From: Actinomyces sp.
GTDB lineage: Bacteria > Actinomycetota > Actinomycetes > Actinomycetales > Actinomycetaceae
Length of the DNA: 64,000 nucleotides
Direction of reading: 5' to 3'
Assembly: GCA_022649165.1 (NCBI GenBank)
Contig: JALCNR010000005.1
Location: 1 to 64,000 of the forward strand
A program made the position numbers and the translations under genes. The notes under the pieces were generated by a model, which saw nothing but the letters and a program-made list of their open reading frames with translations, was not told the DNA's origin and ran no database searches. This document shows, in pieces, positions 1 through 7,993 of this stretch. Position 1 is the first letter of the stretch. Each line of letters begins with the position of its first letter.

Positions 1-2
1 AC

Positions 3-182
3 CGGGAGCGGTCGGCGTCCTTCTACACGCCAGAGGTCCTCACCCACTGCGTCGTCGAGCACTCGTTGGCCGAGCTGTTGACGGAGGACACGAGGGCGGA
101 GGACATCCTGGAGTTTCGCGTCTGCGAAGCTTTCAACCCGACTTGGATACAAAATGGCGGCACAGTCGCGCTGGCGGCGTGA
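3..182 (+). pseudogene. N6-adenine DNA methyltransferase, upstream fragment cut by prophage
   Basis: The frame starting at base 3 is open from the window edge and reads S-A-S-F-Y-T-P-E-V-L-T, the signature before motif I in large Eco57I/DrmMI-like N6-adenine methyltransferases, then D-I-L-E-F-R-V-C-E. At the Glu codon (126-128) the sequence leaves the family pattern, adds about 17 unrelated residues and stops at 180-182. The expected continuation P-A-L-G-S-G-A-F is found in the same frame at 53568. The true start lies left of the window. As it stands the product would lack the SAM-binding motif I and the NPPW catalytic motif and should be inactive. The family is recognised from motifs; the split is read directly from the sequence. 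Confidence 0.9.
120..152. other. attL: 8-bp core plus phage arm
   Basis: The core gtctgcga is at 120-127 and recurs at 53559-53566. The phage-side arm ttggatacaa (143-152) begins 16 bases after the putative crossover dinucleotide GA (126-127). The inverted copy ttgtatccaa at 53540-53549 is equally far from the GA at 53565-53566. This symmetry fits the zinc-ribbon-domain motifs of a large-serine-integrase attP. The left side of the core is methyltransferase coding sequence. Confidence 0.85.
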
Positions 183-234
183 GTGGTTCAAATGGGAGGT
201 CGTTGGTTCAGTTCCGAGAGAATGAGGTATTAGG

Positions 235-1995
235 TTGAAGATTTGCTGTGTGGAAGGGTGCGTCCAACCCGGAGCGTTTACGACGCGCACGCGACCGACG
301 TGGTGTCTCGATCATCTTCGCCAGCTTTACTCTCAGGGTGGCCTCACCTTGCTTGAAGAGTTCACTAAGCCATCCGCATACTTACTGACTCGGTGTACAC
401 GTTGCCGGTTCGAGGGGCACTACCGCTTCGAATACGTTGTTGACCGGTTGCAAGCCGGTGAATTCGTTTGCCGAGCTTGTTACTGGTGTGCGTGGGCGAA
501 GGGAGCCCGCGCCATGTCGGGCCGTTCCGATCAGCCCGTGGATATACCCGCCGTCAAGAAGAACGCCGAGGCTCATGGCTACACATACTTGGGGCCACTG
601 ACGAATCCCAGCTTGGAGGATGATCCTCACGCCACGCGCTGCAACTTCTGCGGCAGAATCGAGGCGCAGCGAAATGCGGACATTGGTTGGGGTTGTCCCT
701 GCCGACGGAACCCGAAGTCTGCAACTGCAGGAACCAAGAAGAGCCGAGGCGCTAACCTCCTCAAGAACTCTAGCAACCGAGCTGTGGAATGGTGGGATCA
801 CGACCGCAATACGGAATCCCTCTGGGACACGGCTACATTAAAAGCGCGCCGAGAAGCATGGTGGATCTGCCCTGAGGGGCACTCGTTCAAAGCGCGCATC
901 CTTGATGTCACGAATGACTATTTCTCCTGCCCAGAATGCCAGGAGATTCGACGGGCGGCCTGGGAAGAGAAAAGAGCCTCTTTTGCAGGTAAGACTATCG
1001 CCGATGTACCAGAGCTATTGGCCGCTTGGGACGACGACCTCCCTCCTGAGAGGGTACGAGTCGACGAGAACCACTGGGGTTCAGGCTATAGATTCCGGTG
1101 TCCTTCTGGTCACCGAAACACGCGCCAACCTCTCAGCTATCTATTTGGGGGCTGTTCTGCTTGCAAGGCAATAAAGACCCGGAAAGCTAATGCGGATGCT
1201 GCGGCAGCTGATCCCTCCGCGAGCAGGTTGACACCAGAGATCAGCAGCCAGTGGCACCCCACCAAGAATGGCAATTTGCGCCTTGCAGACGTCTCTCCCG
1301 AGTCTCGTCGTATTGTCTGGTGGCGTGACCCTGTCTGCGGACATGAGTTCCAAGCTACTCCCCGAGAACGCGACAAATATGAGCGGTGGCGCTGCCCGGT
1401 GTGCCATACCATCCTTGATTCGCTTGCATACCATTATCCAGAGGTCGCCGAAGAATGGTCACCAGACAATCGTCTCTCACCGTGGGAAATCCGTCCGAAC
1501 ACCTCGCAACTGGCGGAGCCACCCCTTTGGGTATGCAAAAACGATCCGGCTCACATGTGGCGGGCTATGCCAGCAGCTCGAGTCAATGGGTCGCATTGCC
1601 CGGAGTGCATCGAAACAGGAAAATCACGGATCGAGACGGAGTACTATTCAGCAGCCCTTGCGCACTGGGGAAACGCAAAATCTGGTTCCCGCATTCATTC
1701 CGCAAAGTTCCAGACTCACTCTTCCTGGACTGTGGATATTTGCGTGGATCTTCCATCTGGGAAACAGCTCGCCATCGAATATGACGGCTCGTACTGGCAT
1801 CGCGACAAGGCGGACGTTGATCGCGTCAAGAGCTTAGATCTCCTAGCAGACGGGTTCATTGTTGTTCGACTCCGTGAAGCCCCACTCCCTTCGCTGAACA
1901 TCGCACACCCGAACTATCGGGAAATCACCGTATACCCCGGTGCCCAAGACCCTGTACACGATGTCGCAGTTATTGCTGAGACGATCACTTGTTGA
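235..1995 (+). CDS. Zinc-ribbon repeat protein with Vsr/DUF559-like nuclease domain
   Basis: 586 residues from a TTG start, with a GAGG ribosome site 7 bases upstream. The first ~490 residues contain repeated CxxC units in the pattern W-x-C-x-x-G-H-x-F ... C-P-x-C, as in DUF4379-type probable zinc-ribbon proteins. The last ~100 residues carry A-I-E-Y-D-G-S-Y-W-H followed by D-x-x-R-x-x-x-L and a conserved R-L-R-E, resembling Vsr/DUF559-type endonuclease folds. I infer a nucleic-acid-binding nuclease, possibly for defence; no substrate can be read from the sequence. It is the first gene inside attL and points toward the integrases, a common cargo position. Its 3' end overlaps the end of the convergent recombinase gene by 11 bases. 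Confidence 0.7.
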   Translation: MKICCVEGCVQPGAFTTRTRPTWCLDHLRQLYSQGGLTLLEEFTKPSAYLLTRCTRCRFEGHYRFEYVVDRLQAGEFVCRACYWCAWAKGARAMSGRSDQPVDIPAVKKNAEAHGYTYLGPLTNPSLEDDPHATRCNFCGRIEAQRNADIGWGCPCRRNPKSATAGTKKSRGANLLKNSSNRAVEWWDHDRNTESLWDTATLKARREAWWICPEGHSFKARILDVTNDYFSCPECQEIRRAAWEEKRASFAGKTIADVPELLAAWDDDLPPERVRVDENHWGSGYRFRCPSGHRNTRQPLSYLFGGCSACKAIKTRKANADAAAADPSASRLTPEISSQWHPTKNGNLRLADVSPESRRIVWWRDPVCGHEFQATPRERDKYERWRCPVCHTILDSLAYHYPEVAEEWSPDNRLSPWEIRPNTSQLAEPPLWVCKNDPAHMWRAMPAARVNGSHCPECIETGKSRIETEYYSAALAHWGNAKSGSRIHSAKFQTHSSWTVDICVDLPSGKQLAIEYDGSYWHRDKADVDRVKSLDLLADGFIVVRLREAPLPSLNIAHPNYREITVYPGAQDPVHDVAVIAETITC

Positions 1996-3574
1996 GTGAG
2001 ATCGCCTGCGATCTTCCGTCCCTGAACGTGAACATGATGGTGCCGTCGGTGCCCACTTCGGCGTGGTCGACGAGCGTGTGCCAGAGGTATGGGGTGAACT
2101 CGATGCTGGCGAGGTCGAGGGCGGCGAGTTGTTCCTTGTAGTAGCGGTAGGCGGCTTGCCGGTTCTCAAGATCGCTGATCTGCGTCAGGAGTTTGTCGTA
2201 GTCGGCGAGTAGCCGGGCATGGTCGCTGGTGAGTTTGTCGAAGCGGCGCTGGTATTCAGTCTGGTCTTGGGCGACGCGGGCGTTCCGGGCGATCAGCTGG
2301 TCGATTGCTTCGGCGGCGGCACCGACGCGGGCAAACAGCTGGTCAGCCTCAATATGTAGGTCGGTGGTGTCGAGTTCGGCGCGTACGGCCTTGCCGATCA
2401 CCTCGTCCACCTTGCTCCTGCTGGCGAGCAGGGTGTGGACGGCGTCGAGGAACGCGGCCGTGATCTGCTCGTCGCTGACGTGTGGGGTGGCACACGGGGT
2501 ATTGCCTGCGTATTTGTGATTGCACCGCCAGACGCGTTTTTCGTATTTGGAGCCGGCATGCCAGGTTTTCGACCCATACCAGGCACCACACTGGGCGCAC
2601 CGGATCTTGCCGGAGAAGGTGCGCTGCCGGGAGGTGGAGCGCCGCCCGGTCCCGTGGGCGGCGAGTTCTGCTTGGACGAAGTCCCACACGGCAGGGGCGA
2701 TGATCGGCTCGTGGTTGCCGGTGACGTAGTACTGGGGTACTTCGCCTTCGTTCTTGACCTGCTTCTTGGTGAGGAAGTCGGTGATGTAGGACTTCTGCAG
2801 TAGCGCGTCGCCTTTGTATTTCTCGTTGGTGAGGATGTTGCGCACTTGGCTGGCTGACCACTGCTTGCTGCCGGTCGCTGTCTGGTGTCCTTCGGCTTGG
2901 AGCCGGCGGGCGATGCCGGTCAGGGAGCCGCCGTCGAGGTAGAGGGTGTAGATGTAGCGCACGAGTTTGGCTTGTTCTTGGTTGATGACGAGGTTGCCGT
3001 CCTCGCCTCGGTCGTAGCCGAGGAACCGGCTGAACGGGATGGTGACTTTCCCGTCAGCGAATCGTTTCCGGTGTCCCCAGGTGACGTTTTCGCTGATGGA
3101 GCGGGCTTCTTCCTGCGCGAGCGAACTCATGATGGTGATCAGGAGTTCGCCTTTGGCGTCGAATGTCCAGATGTTCTCCTTCTCGAAGTACACCTCCACC
3201 CCGGCATCCTTCAACTGGCGCACGGTGGTGAGTGAGTCGACGGTGTTGCGGGCGAACCGGGACACGGACTTGGTGATGATCAGGTCGATCTTCCCGGCCA
3301 ATGCGTCAGCGACCATGGACTGGAAGCCGGTGCGATGTTTGGTGGAGGTTCCGGTGATGCCTTCGTCGGTGTAGATGCCTGCGAGCTGCCACCCGGCGTG
3401 GTCGGTGATGTAGCGGGTGTAGTAGTCGACCTGCGCCTCATAGGAGGTCACCTGGTCGTCATGGTCGGTGGAGACACGGGCGTAGCCTGCGACTTTACGG
3501 ATCGTGGTCTGCCCCAGCGGGGTGCCGGTGTGCAGGCGGCGAGTGGCCGGGATCGCGGTGACGGTACGAGCCAT
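1985..3574 (-). CDS. Large serine recombinase 1 (integrase)
   Basis: 529-residue serine recombinase of normal large-integrase length. The N-terminal resolvase domain has Y-A-R-V-S-T with catalytic Ser35, followed by S-R-F-A-R-N. The recombinase domain follows, then a zinc ribbon at about 345-385 (C-x-x-C ... C ... C), a coiled coil at about 430-480 and a C-terminal beta tail. Proteins of this family cut attP and attB through a phosphoserine link and exchange strands about a central dinucleotide. The start codon overlaps the stop of recombinase 2 by one base (TAATG), so the two are translationally coupled. It lies next to attL, as expected of the element's integrase. Whether it or its partner acts at this att site cannot be told from sequence. 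Confidence 0.95.
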   Translation of the reverse strand: MARTVTAIPATRRLHTGTPLGQTTIRKVAGYARVSTDHDDQVTSYEAQVDYYTRYITDHAGWQLAGIYTDEGITGTSTKHRTGFQSMVADALAGKIDLIITKSVSRFARNTVDSLTTVRQLKDAGVEVYFEKENIWTFDAKGELLITIMSSLAQEEARSISENVTWGHRKRFADGKVTIPFSRFLGYDRGEDGNLVINQEQAKLVRYIYTLYLDGGSLTGIARRLQAEGHQTATGSKQWSASQVRNILTNEKYKGDALLQKSYITDFLTKKQVKNEGEVPQYYVTGNHEPIIAPAVWDFVQAELAAHGTGRRSTSRQRTFSGKIRCAQCGAWYGSKTWHAGSKYEKRVWRCNHKYAGNTPCATPHVSDEQITAAFLDAVHTLLASRSKVDEVIGKAVRAELDTTDLHIEADQLFARVGAAAEAIDQLIARNARVAQDQTEYQRRFDKLTSDHARLLADYDKLLTQISDLENRQAAYRYYKEQLAALDLASIEFTPYLWHTLVDHAEVGTDGTIMFTFRDGRSQAISLNK

Positions 3575-5016
3575 TAGCGTTCACCCCGCTCCGCGCGCAG
3601 CCTCTCGGCTTCGGCTTTCGCCACCGCCCTGTACTTGGCGAGCGCTTCGGGCGGGGTGGGTGCGCTGCGCCCGTCGATGCCGAGTTTGCGGGCGTACTCC
3701 CAGCGGGCTTTGACGAGTTCTGCCCAGGCGGCGCGTTTCGCTGGGGTCCAGGAGGATCGCTTCAGGTTTGGCCGCCACGTGTGGGCGCTGATGGTGCCAT
3801 CGGTGTAGTGGAACGTGTAGTGGTCTTTCCCGGTCACGTCGATGTGGTCGATGCGAGCAGTGAACACGTCGTCGTCGAACTCGTCGATACCGAGGATGTT
3901 GGCGATTAAGGTCTTGAGGGCGGTGTCGGAGATTTCGCTGGTACCGCAACTGGTGGTGCGGCCCTTCTTGCGTTCGGTGCAGATCCAGTGTTCGGTGGTG
4001 ATCTGGTTTTGGGTCTTGGGGTTGCGACGATTACGGACGAAGGAGCAGCCGCAGGTGGCGCACTTGATTTTCGAGGTCATCGCCACGGTCTCGATGGCCC
4101 AGTTGGCTCGTGCCCCCAGGTCGCGGCGGCGGGCGATCTCGGCCTGCACGGCGGTGAAGGTGTCGCGGTCAATGATGGTGGGAATGGCGTTTTCTACCAG
4201 ATACATGGGGTGCTCGCCGGTGTTGCGCACCGCCCGGCCGGGTTTGCCGTCCGGGGTCGCCCACTGGCCGAGCAGTAGGTCACCGGTGTAGGAGGGGTTT
4301 TTCAGGATGTGACGCACCCACTCGCCGGGCATCTTGTTGCTTGCCAATTGCTGTGGGGCGCGTCCGTCGGCGATGAGCTGGGCGGCCATCGCCTCACACG
4401 AGGTCGGCGCCATGTACTGGGCGAAAATCCACCGCACCACCTCGGCCTCGGCTTCAATGATCTCGACGTCGGTCGCATCGGCGGAATCTGTGTAGCCGTA
4501 GAGGTGGAAGCCGTTGGCCTTGCCCTGCTCGAAGCCCTTACGTACCCGCCATCTCACGTTCTGGCTGATCTGCTCCGACTCGGCCTGCGCGAAGGACGCG
4601 AGCAGGGTGAGCACGAGTTCCCCGTCAGCGGAGAACGTGGAGATGTTCTCCTTTTCGAAGCGAACTTCCACGCCGAGGGTTTTCAGTTCCCGGATGGTTT
4701 CCAGCAGGTCGACGGTGTTGCGGGCGAACCGAGAGATCGACTTGGTCAAGATCAGGTCGATGCCACCGGCGCGGGCACGGTCGAGCATGGCCCGGAACTG
4801 GGGACGGTTGGTGGTGGTGCCCGAGATACCCGAGTCGGCGAACACGCCTGCATACTCCCAGCCGGGGGTCGATTGGATCAGTTCGGAGTAATGGGAGATC
4901 TGTGCCGACAGTGATTTCGGGGAGCGTTCGGTTTCCATCGAAATCCGGGCATACGCCGCGACCTTTCGTACCCGGGCTCTCTGGGGTGGCGGGGTCACCC
5001 GCTCCATCATCACCAT
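3574..5016 (-). CDS. Large serine recombinase 2
   Basis: 480 residues. The resolvase domain has Y-A-R-I-S-M with catalytic Ser26 and a K-S-I-S-R-F-A-R-N motif. A recombinase domain and a zinc ribbon (C-A-T-C-G-C ... C ... C, about 315-355) follow. The C-terminus differs from recombinase 1 and lacks an obvious long coiled coil. An AAGGA ribosome site precedes the ATG. Upstream at about 5065-5092 is a promoter-like sequence (TTGACT and TGTATA) related to promoters elsewhere in the element. Tandem serine recombinases preceded by a zinc-finger/HTH gene are a known arrangement in Gram-positive elements; both partners may be needed for integration or excision. Confidence 0.94.
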   Translation of the reverse strand: MVMMERVTPPPQRARVRKVAAYARISMETERSPKSLSAQISHYSELIQSTPGWEYAGVFADSGISGTTTNRPQFRAMLDRARAGGIDLILTKSISRFARNTVDLLETIRELKTLGVEVRFEKENISTFSADGELVLTLLASFAQAESEQISQNVRWRVRKGFEQGKANGFHLYGYTDSADATDVEIIEAEAEVVRWIFAQYMAPTSCEAMAAQLIADGRAPQQLASNKMPGEWVRHILKNPSYTGDLLLGQWATPDGKPGRAVRNTGEHPMYLVENAIPTIIDRDTFTAVQAEIARRRDLGARANWAIETVAMTSKIKCATCGCSFVRNRRNPKTQNQITTEHWICTERKKGRTTSCGTSEISDTALKTLIANILGIDEFDDDVFTARIDHIDVTGKDHYTFHYTDGTISAHTWRPNLKRSSWTPAKRAAWAELVKARWEYARKLGIDGRSAPTPPEALAKYRAVAKAEAERLRAERGER

Positions 5017-5063
5017 CGGCTGCTTTTCCTTATCTGACTAGGGTTTTTGTATCCTTTGCGCGT

Positions 5064-5264
5064 CTATACATCACTCTGATCGGCCGTGAAGTCAACCAAG
5101 GTTTGTGCTTTCAACACCCCGATGTCCGCACCCGCATCAGCAGCGATCCTGGCCGCGACACTGGCCGCCTGCGCTGGCGTGAGGACACCGGATCGTGTGA
5201 GGTGGTCGAGTCGGGCGAGCGCGAGTGCCGTTGTCGTTTCGGCACGAAGTTGGGTAGGTGTCAT
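5064..5264 (-). CDS. Small SHOCT-like protein of the recombinase cassette
   Basis: 66 residues from the ATG at 5264, which overlaps the upstream stop as ATGA; this coupling fixes the start. The protein is helical with L-x-x-L-T-R-S-G-V-L-T-P-A-Q-A, similar to the short SHOCT-type helical hairpins that often sit between a zinc-finger gene and tandem recombinases. It could be a recombinase accessory or directionality factor, but that is inference from position. The promoter-like sequence for recombinase 2 lies across its 3' end. Confidence 0.65.
   Translation of the reverse strand: MTPTQLRAETTTALALARLDHLTRSGVLTPAQAASVAARIAADAGADIGVLKAQTLVDFTADQSDV
5065..5097 (-). promoter_or_regulatory. Candidate promoter for recombinase 2
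   Basis: On the minus strand TTGACT is followed after 19 bases (17 to GATGTA) by TGTATA, about 48 bases before the recombinase 2 start. The sequence GATCAGAG..TGTAT resembles the promoter element at 53287-53324. Confidence 0.45.
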
Positions 5265-5680
5265 CGGCGGCCACCTCGGGTGCCGAACCGGTGGCGGATG
5301 TAGCAGGCGTGAGAGCAGTACACGCGTGTCTTGTTGCCGTAGGCGGCGAATCCCTGCCCGCACTCGGGGCAGGTGAACTCATAGAACGCCCGCCGTTGCC
5401 CTGCTTCGGGGTGGGCGTGCCACCACGAGCGCCGACACGCCTCGCAGCAGAACTTTGCCGGACGGGCAGACGCAATCGGTGTCCCGCACGACAGGCACCA
5501 CACCCCGACCGGATCAGCGACCTGCGGAACAGACGTGTCTGGGGTGATTCCGGCGCGGCGACACCACGTCTTGACCGTGTTGGGGTTGATGCCGATGTGG
5601 GCGGCGATCGCAGCGTAGGTCACCCCGGCTCGACGCATCACGGTGATCTGCTCCTGCTGGGTTGATGTCATGGCCGTCAC
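5261..5680 (-). CDS. HTH and zinc-finger protein of the recombinase cassette
   Basis: About 139 residues from a GTG at 5680, with AAGGGAG 7 bases upstream; ATG alternatives exist at 5671 and 5698. The N-terminus is a Hin/Trp-type helix-turn-helix (R-R-A-G-V-T-Y-A-A-I-A-A-H-I-G-I-N). Two CxxC-type zinc knuckles follow (C-L-S-C, C-C-x-x-C; C-P-E-C, C-S-H-A-C). It is the first gene of a four-gene coupled cassette ending in the two recombinases. A role in controlling recombinase expression or DNA binding at att is inferred. A sequence element shared with two other sites lies in its 5' region. Confidence 0.75.
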   Translation of the reverse strand: MTAMTSTQQEQITVMRRAGVTYAAIAAHIGINPNTVKTWCRRAGITPDTSVPQVADPVGVWCLSCGTPIASARPAKFCCEACRRSWWHAHPEAGQRRAFYEFTCPECGQGFAAYGNKTRVYCSHACYIRHRFGTRGGRR

Positions 5681-5726
5681 TGGCTGGCTCCCTTCCATCC
5701 GAACCGCTCCGGAAGCGGGCGGTCTC

Positions 5727-5817
5727 ATCTGTCAGGCACCGGCGGCCGGGAAACCGGACGGGCCGTGAACGCCTGCTCACTCATACGCCCCTGAGGAAGG
5801 CCGAATCCGGACGGGTG
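5727..5817 (-). promoter_or_regulatory. Shared leader element, copy 1
   Basis: Contains the ordered blocks gtcaggca, aaaccggacgg, catacgcccctgag and gaatccggacgggt (plus-strand reading), also found at 35935-36028 and in part at 41937-41972. Each copy is upstream of a leftward gene, here the HTH/zinc-finger gene. It could be a structured leader RNA or an operator. Confidence 0.5.
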
Positions 5818-5840
5818 GAAGCCACTGCCCTGAGACGACG

Positions 5841-5891
5841 AAAAGCCCCGCCACCACCACTCCCGAGATGGGAGACAGTGATGACGGGGCT
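5841..5891 (-). terminator. Terminator after the lysis genes
   Basis: Read leftward, agccccg pairs with cggggct around an inner ctccc/gggag hairpin and is followed by a short T run. It lies about 30 bases beyond the endolysin stop and would end late transcription before the recombinase cassette. Confidence 0.7.
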
Positions 5892-5919
5892 GAGGTCGTG
5901 CCGAAAGGCAGCGCAGGGG

Positions 5920-6759
5920 TTAGTAGCCGAGTTTCTGGTTCACTCGCTTCTGGACTTGGTCATACAGGTTGCCGAGCCTGCGTTTGCGCTCCTCACCGTT
6001 GCCGTACTCGCCACGGATCACCGCATCGGCGAGAGCGTCGATGTTCGGTCCGGACGGTTTAGCAGCAGGCTTCTTGCCGGCGAGTTTCTCGTTCACCCGG
6101 CGCTGGACGGCCGTATAGTTCGCCCCGAGACGGCGTTTGCGTTCCTCCCCGTTGCCGTACTCGCCACGAATCACCGCGTCAGCGAGTGCGTCGATGTTCG
6201 GCGGCACGGACGGTGCAGGCTTCGGTGTAGGTGTGGGCTTGGCAGGTGTGGTGCCGGTCATGTGGTCGTACCAGTACTGGGCGCGAGCCATATAAGCCTT
6301 GTGCTGGCTTTCTGCGAGGGATGCAGGGCATTCGGTCGCGGAGAAGTTCTTGTGGCCGAACACGTTCTTACCCCAGGCCGGGCGGCCGAGCTTGTAGTAT
6401 CGGCAGATCGCGGCGACGAGGTGGGCACCGTTGTCGAGACATGCCTCGGATACCTTCCATGGGCTGGAAGATACGTCGGCGTGTTCGATGCCAATGCTGG
6501 TGGTGTTGGCGTTCCAGTTCCCGGCGTGCCAGGCGGTGTCGCGATCCCACACGAGTTGGCCGATCTTCCCGTCGGATTGCACCTGGTAGTGGGCGGAGGC
6601 CTGGCGGGTTTGCCACACGTCCCAGCAGCCCCGGATCGACAGGTTGCCGGCGTTGTGGTGGATGATCACCTTGTCGAGACGCCGACCGCCTCGTCCGGCG
6701 GTGTAGTGCTTGTTCATGATGAGGTCGACGTCGGCCTCAAGGGTGTTCCAGTTCTTCAT
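5920..6759 (-). CDS. Endolysin: amidase with two Cpl-7-type wall-binding repeats
   Basis: 279 residues. The N-terminal ~170 residues are an Amidase_2/PGRP-type N-acetylmuramoyl-L-alanine amidase (H-H-N-A-G near the start, G-H-K-N-F-S-A-T-E-C-P near the end; these His and Cys residues bind zinc in the family). After a Pro/Lys-rich linker come two CW_7 (Cpl-7) repeats, each I-D-A-L-A-D-A-V-I-R-G-E-Y-G-N-G-E-E-R-K-R-R-L, about 51 residues apart. It cleaves peptidoglycan at lysis. No signal peptide is seen, so export should depend on the holin upstream, whose stop overlaps its start by one base (TGATG). Confidence 0.93.
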   Translation of the reverse strand: MKNWNTLEADVDLIMNKHYTAGRGGRRLDKVIIHHNAGNLSIRGCWDVWQTRQASAHYQVQSDGKIGQLVWDRDTAWHAGNWNANTTSIGIEHADVSSSPWKVSEACLDNGAHLVAAICRYYKLGRPAWGKNVFGHKNFSATECPASLAESQHKAYMARAQYWYDHMTGTTPAKPTPTPKPAPSVPPNIDALADAVIRGEYGNGEERKRRLGANYTAVQRRVNEKLAGKKPAAKPSGPNIDALADAVIRGEYGNGEERKRRLGNLYDQVQKRVNQKLGY

Positions 6760-7226
6760 CAGCGTTGCTCCTTATCGGTATGGGTTTCAGTGGGGTCGGT
6801 ATTGGTGAGGGGTGGTCGTTTGTCGGCGCGGTTGGCGATCGCGTCGAGGGCGTCTCGCATTTGGGCGGGGATCGGCAGGCCGAGGCGGGTGGCGTTTTCG
6901 ATCAGGGAGATGCCTTCGTTGGACAGGTAGAAGAAGATGACTGCTGCCCGCAGCACGCCGGGTGTGCCGATGACTTGGGTGTCGATCAGGTGAGCGAGGC
7001 CGACGAGGGTGAAGATGAGGATCTTGCGGGAGATGCCCCGGAACCCGACCGCGCTAGAGACGCGGCGTTCGTTGATGGCCGCGAGGACTCCGGTGATGTA
7101 GTCGGCGGCGATGAAGATGATGAGGGCGTAGATGAGGCCGTCGAGGCCGCCGAGGTAGGCGGCAAGCCACGCGCCGACACCGGCGATACCGGCTTGGATG
7201 GTGTGCCAAATGGTCTGCAAAGACAC
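6759..7226 (-). CDS. Phage holin
   Basis: 155 residues with three or four hydrophobic segments in the first ~115 residues and a charged, Asp/Thr-rich tail. F-I-A-A-D-Y-I-T-G-V-L-A-A followed by a conserved F-R-G-I-x-R-K is characteristic of the holin_4/toxin-secretion holin family. It forms membrane lesions that release the endolysin at the time of lysis. It is coupled to the endolysin gene by a one-base overlap. Confidence 0.92.
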   Translation of the reverse strand: MSLQTIWHTIQAGIAGVGAWLAAYLGGLDGLIYALIIFIAADYITGVLAAINERRVSSAVGFRGISRKILIFTLVGLAHLIDTQVIGTPGVLRAAVIFFYLSNEGISLIENATRLGLPIPAQMRDALDAIANRADKRPPLTNTDPTETHTDKEQR

Positions 7227-7264
7227 GAGGTGTTTCCTTTCCGTTCAAGGGGTGGGTGGGCATA

Positions 7265-7291
7265 GAAAAATGCCCCCACCCGGCACGGGTG
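7265..7291 (-). terminator. Terminator between tail and lysis genes
   Basis: Leftward reading gives a cacccg/cgggtg hairpin followed by GGGGGCATTTTTC. It would separate the tail transcript from the lysis pair, or reduce read-through into it. Confidence 0.6.
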
Positions 7292-7323
7292 AAGGCAGAC
7301 ATGGATGCGCCAGATGGCGCGGT

Positions 7324-7551
7324 TTACAGGTTGGGGCTGGTCAGGACTTCCAGGATCGGCATCGTCAAATCCAGACTCTGCACGACCGGGGCCACCAGCT
7401 CCGGCTTCTCAGGCAGCACGGATGCGGCGGGTGTTGGTGTGGTGTCGGAGACGATCGGGGTGATCGGATGCTCCACCACCGTCCCAACCGGCTCCACCAC
7501 CTCACCCGACTCGACTGGCTCGATGCTGAGGTCGATATCGGGGGTGGTCAT
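7324..7551 (-). CDS. Hypothetical acidic protein
   Basis: 75 residues, rich in Pro, Val, Thr, Glu and Asp, with no membrane segment or recognisable motif. The start overlaps the upstream stop by four bases (ATGA), so it belongs to the tail operon. Low-complexity acidic proteins of this size are frequent downstream of tail-fibre genes; no function is assigned. Confidence 0.6.
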   Translation of the reverse strand: MTTPDIDLSIEPVESGEVVEPVGTVVEHPITPIVSDTTPTPAASVLPEKPELVAPVVQSLDLTMPILEVLTSPNL

Positions 7552-7982
7552 GATTCGTCCTTCCCGCCTGCGGTGGTGATGGCGTCGTAGAGCACGTCAT
7601 ACGCCTCCGCCGTCTGGCCGAACAGTTCACCGTCGTAGCCGTCCAACATGGCCTTCAGGTCGGCCAGGTGGGTGTCGTAGGTCGGCCCGGACACCTCGGC
7701 CAACGATTCGAGGAGCCGGGTGCGGGCGGTCATGAACTCGCCGGCCTGCTCGGGATCAGCAAGCCGGAACGTGCCATCCGCGTCCAGGACGGGATTGCCC
7801 TGGTCGTCACGGGCGGCGTATTCGGCCACCAGCTCGTATTCGTCTTCCCCGAACCTGGCGAGGGCTTGTTTGACGAGGGTGAGCAGTTTCGACCTGGCTC
7901 GCGACTGCGCGGCACGGAGCGGCATTCCGGTCAGCAGGTCGGCGACCGGCTGCAGGTACTGGTTGGCAAGCATGATGCGCAT
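7548..7982 (-). CDS. Hypothetical phage protein (DUF1617-like)
   Basis: 144 residues, helical, with an N-terminal Q-Y-L-Q-P-V-A-D-L-L segment and a charged middle (E-Y-A-A-R-D-D-Q-G-N-P-V). This pattern and the location between the tail receptor gene and the lysis cassette resemble DUF1617-type proteins of Gram-positive siphoviruses. Function unknown. RBS AAGGAGA lies just upstream. Confidence 0.6.
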   Translation of the reverse strand: MRIMLANQYLQPVADLLTGMPLRAAQSRARSKLLTLVKQALARFGEDEYELVAEYAARDDQGNPVLDADGTFRLADPEQAGEFMTARTRLLESLAEVSGPTYDTHLADLKAMLDGYDGELFGQTAEAYDVLYDAITTAGGKDES

Positions 7983-7993
7983 AAGTGTTCTCC

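Noticed and set aside
1985-5016. Tandem recombinases as an independent transposon
   Set aside because: No separate terminal repeats seen around them, and the element ends already have att-like structure.
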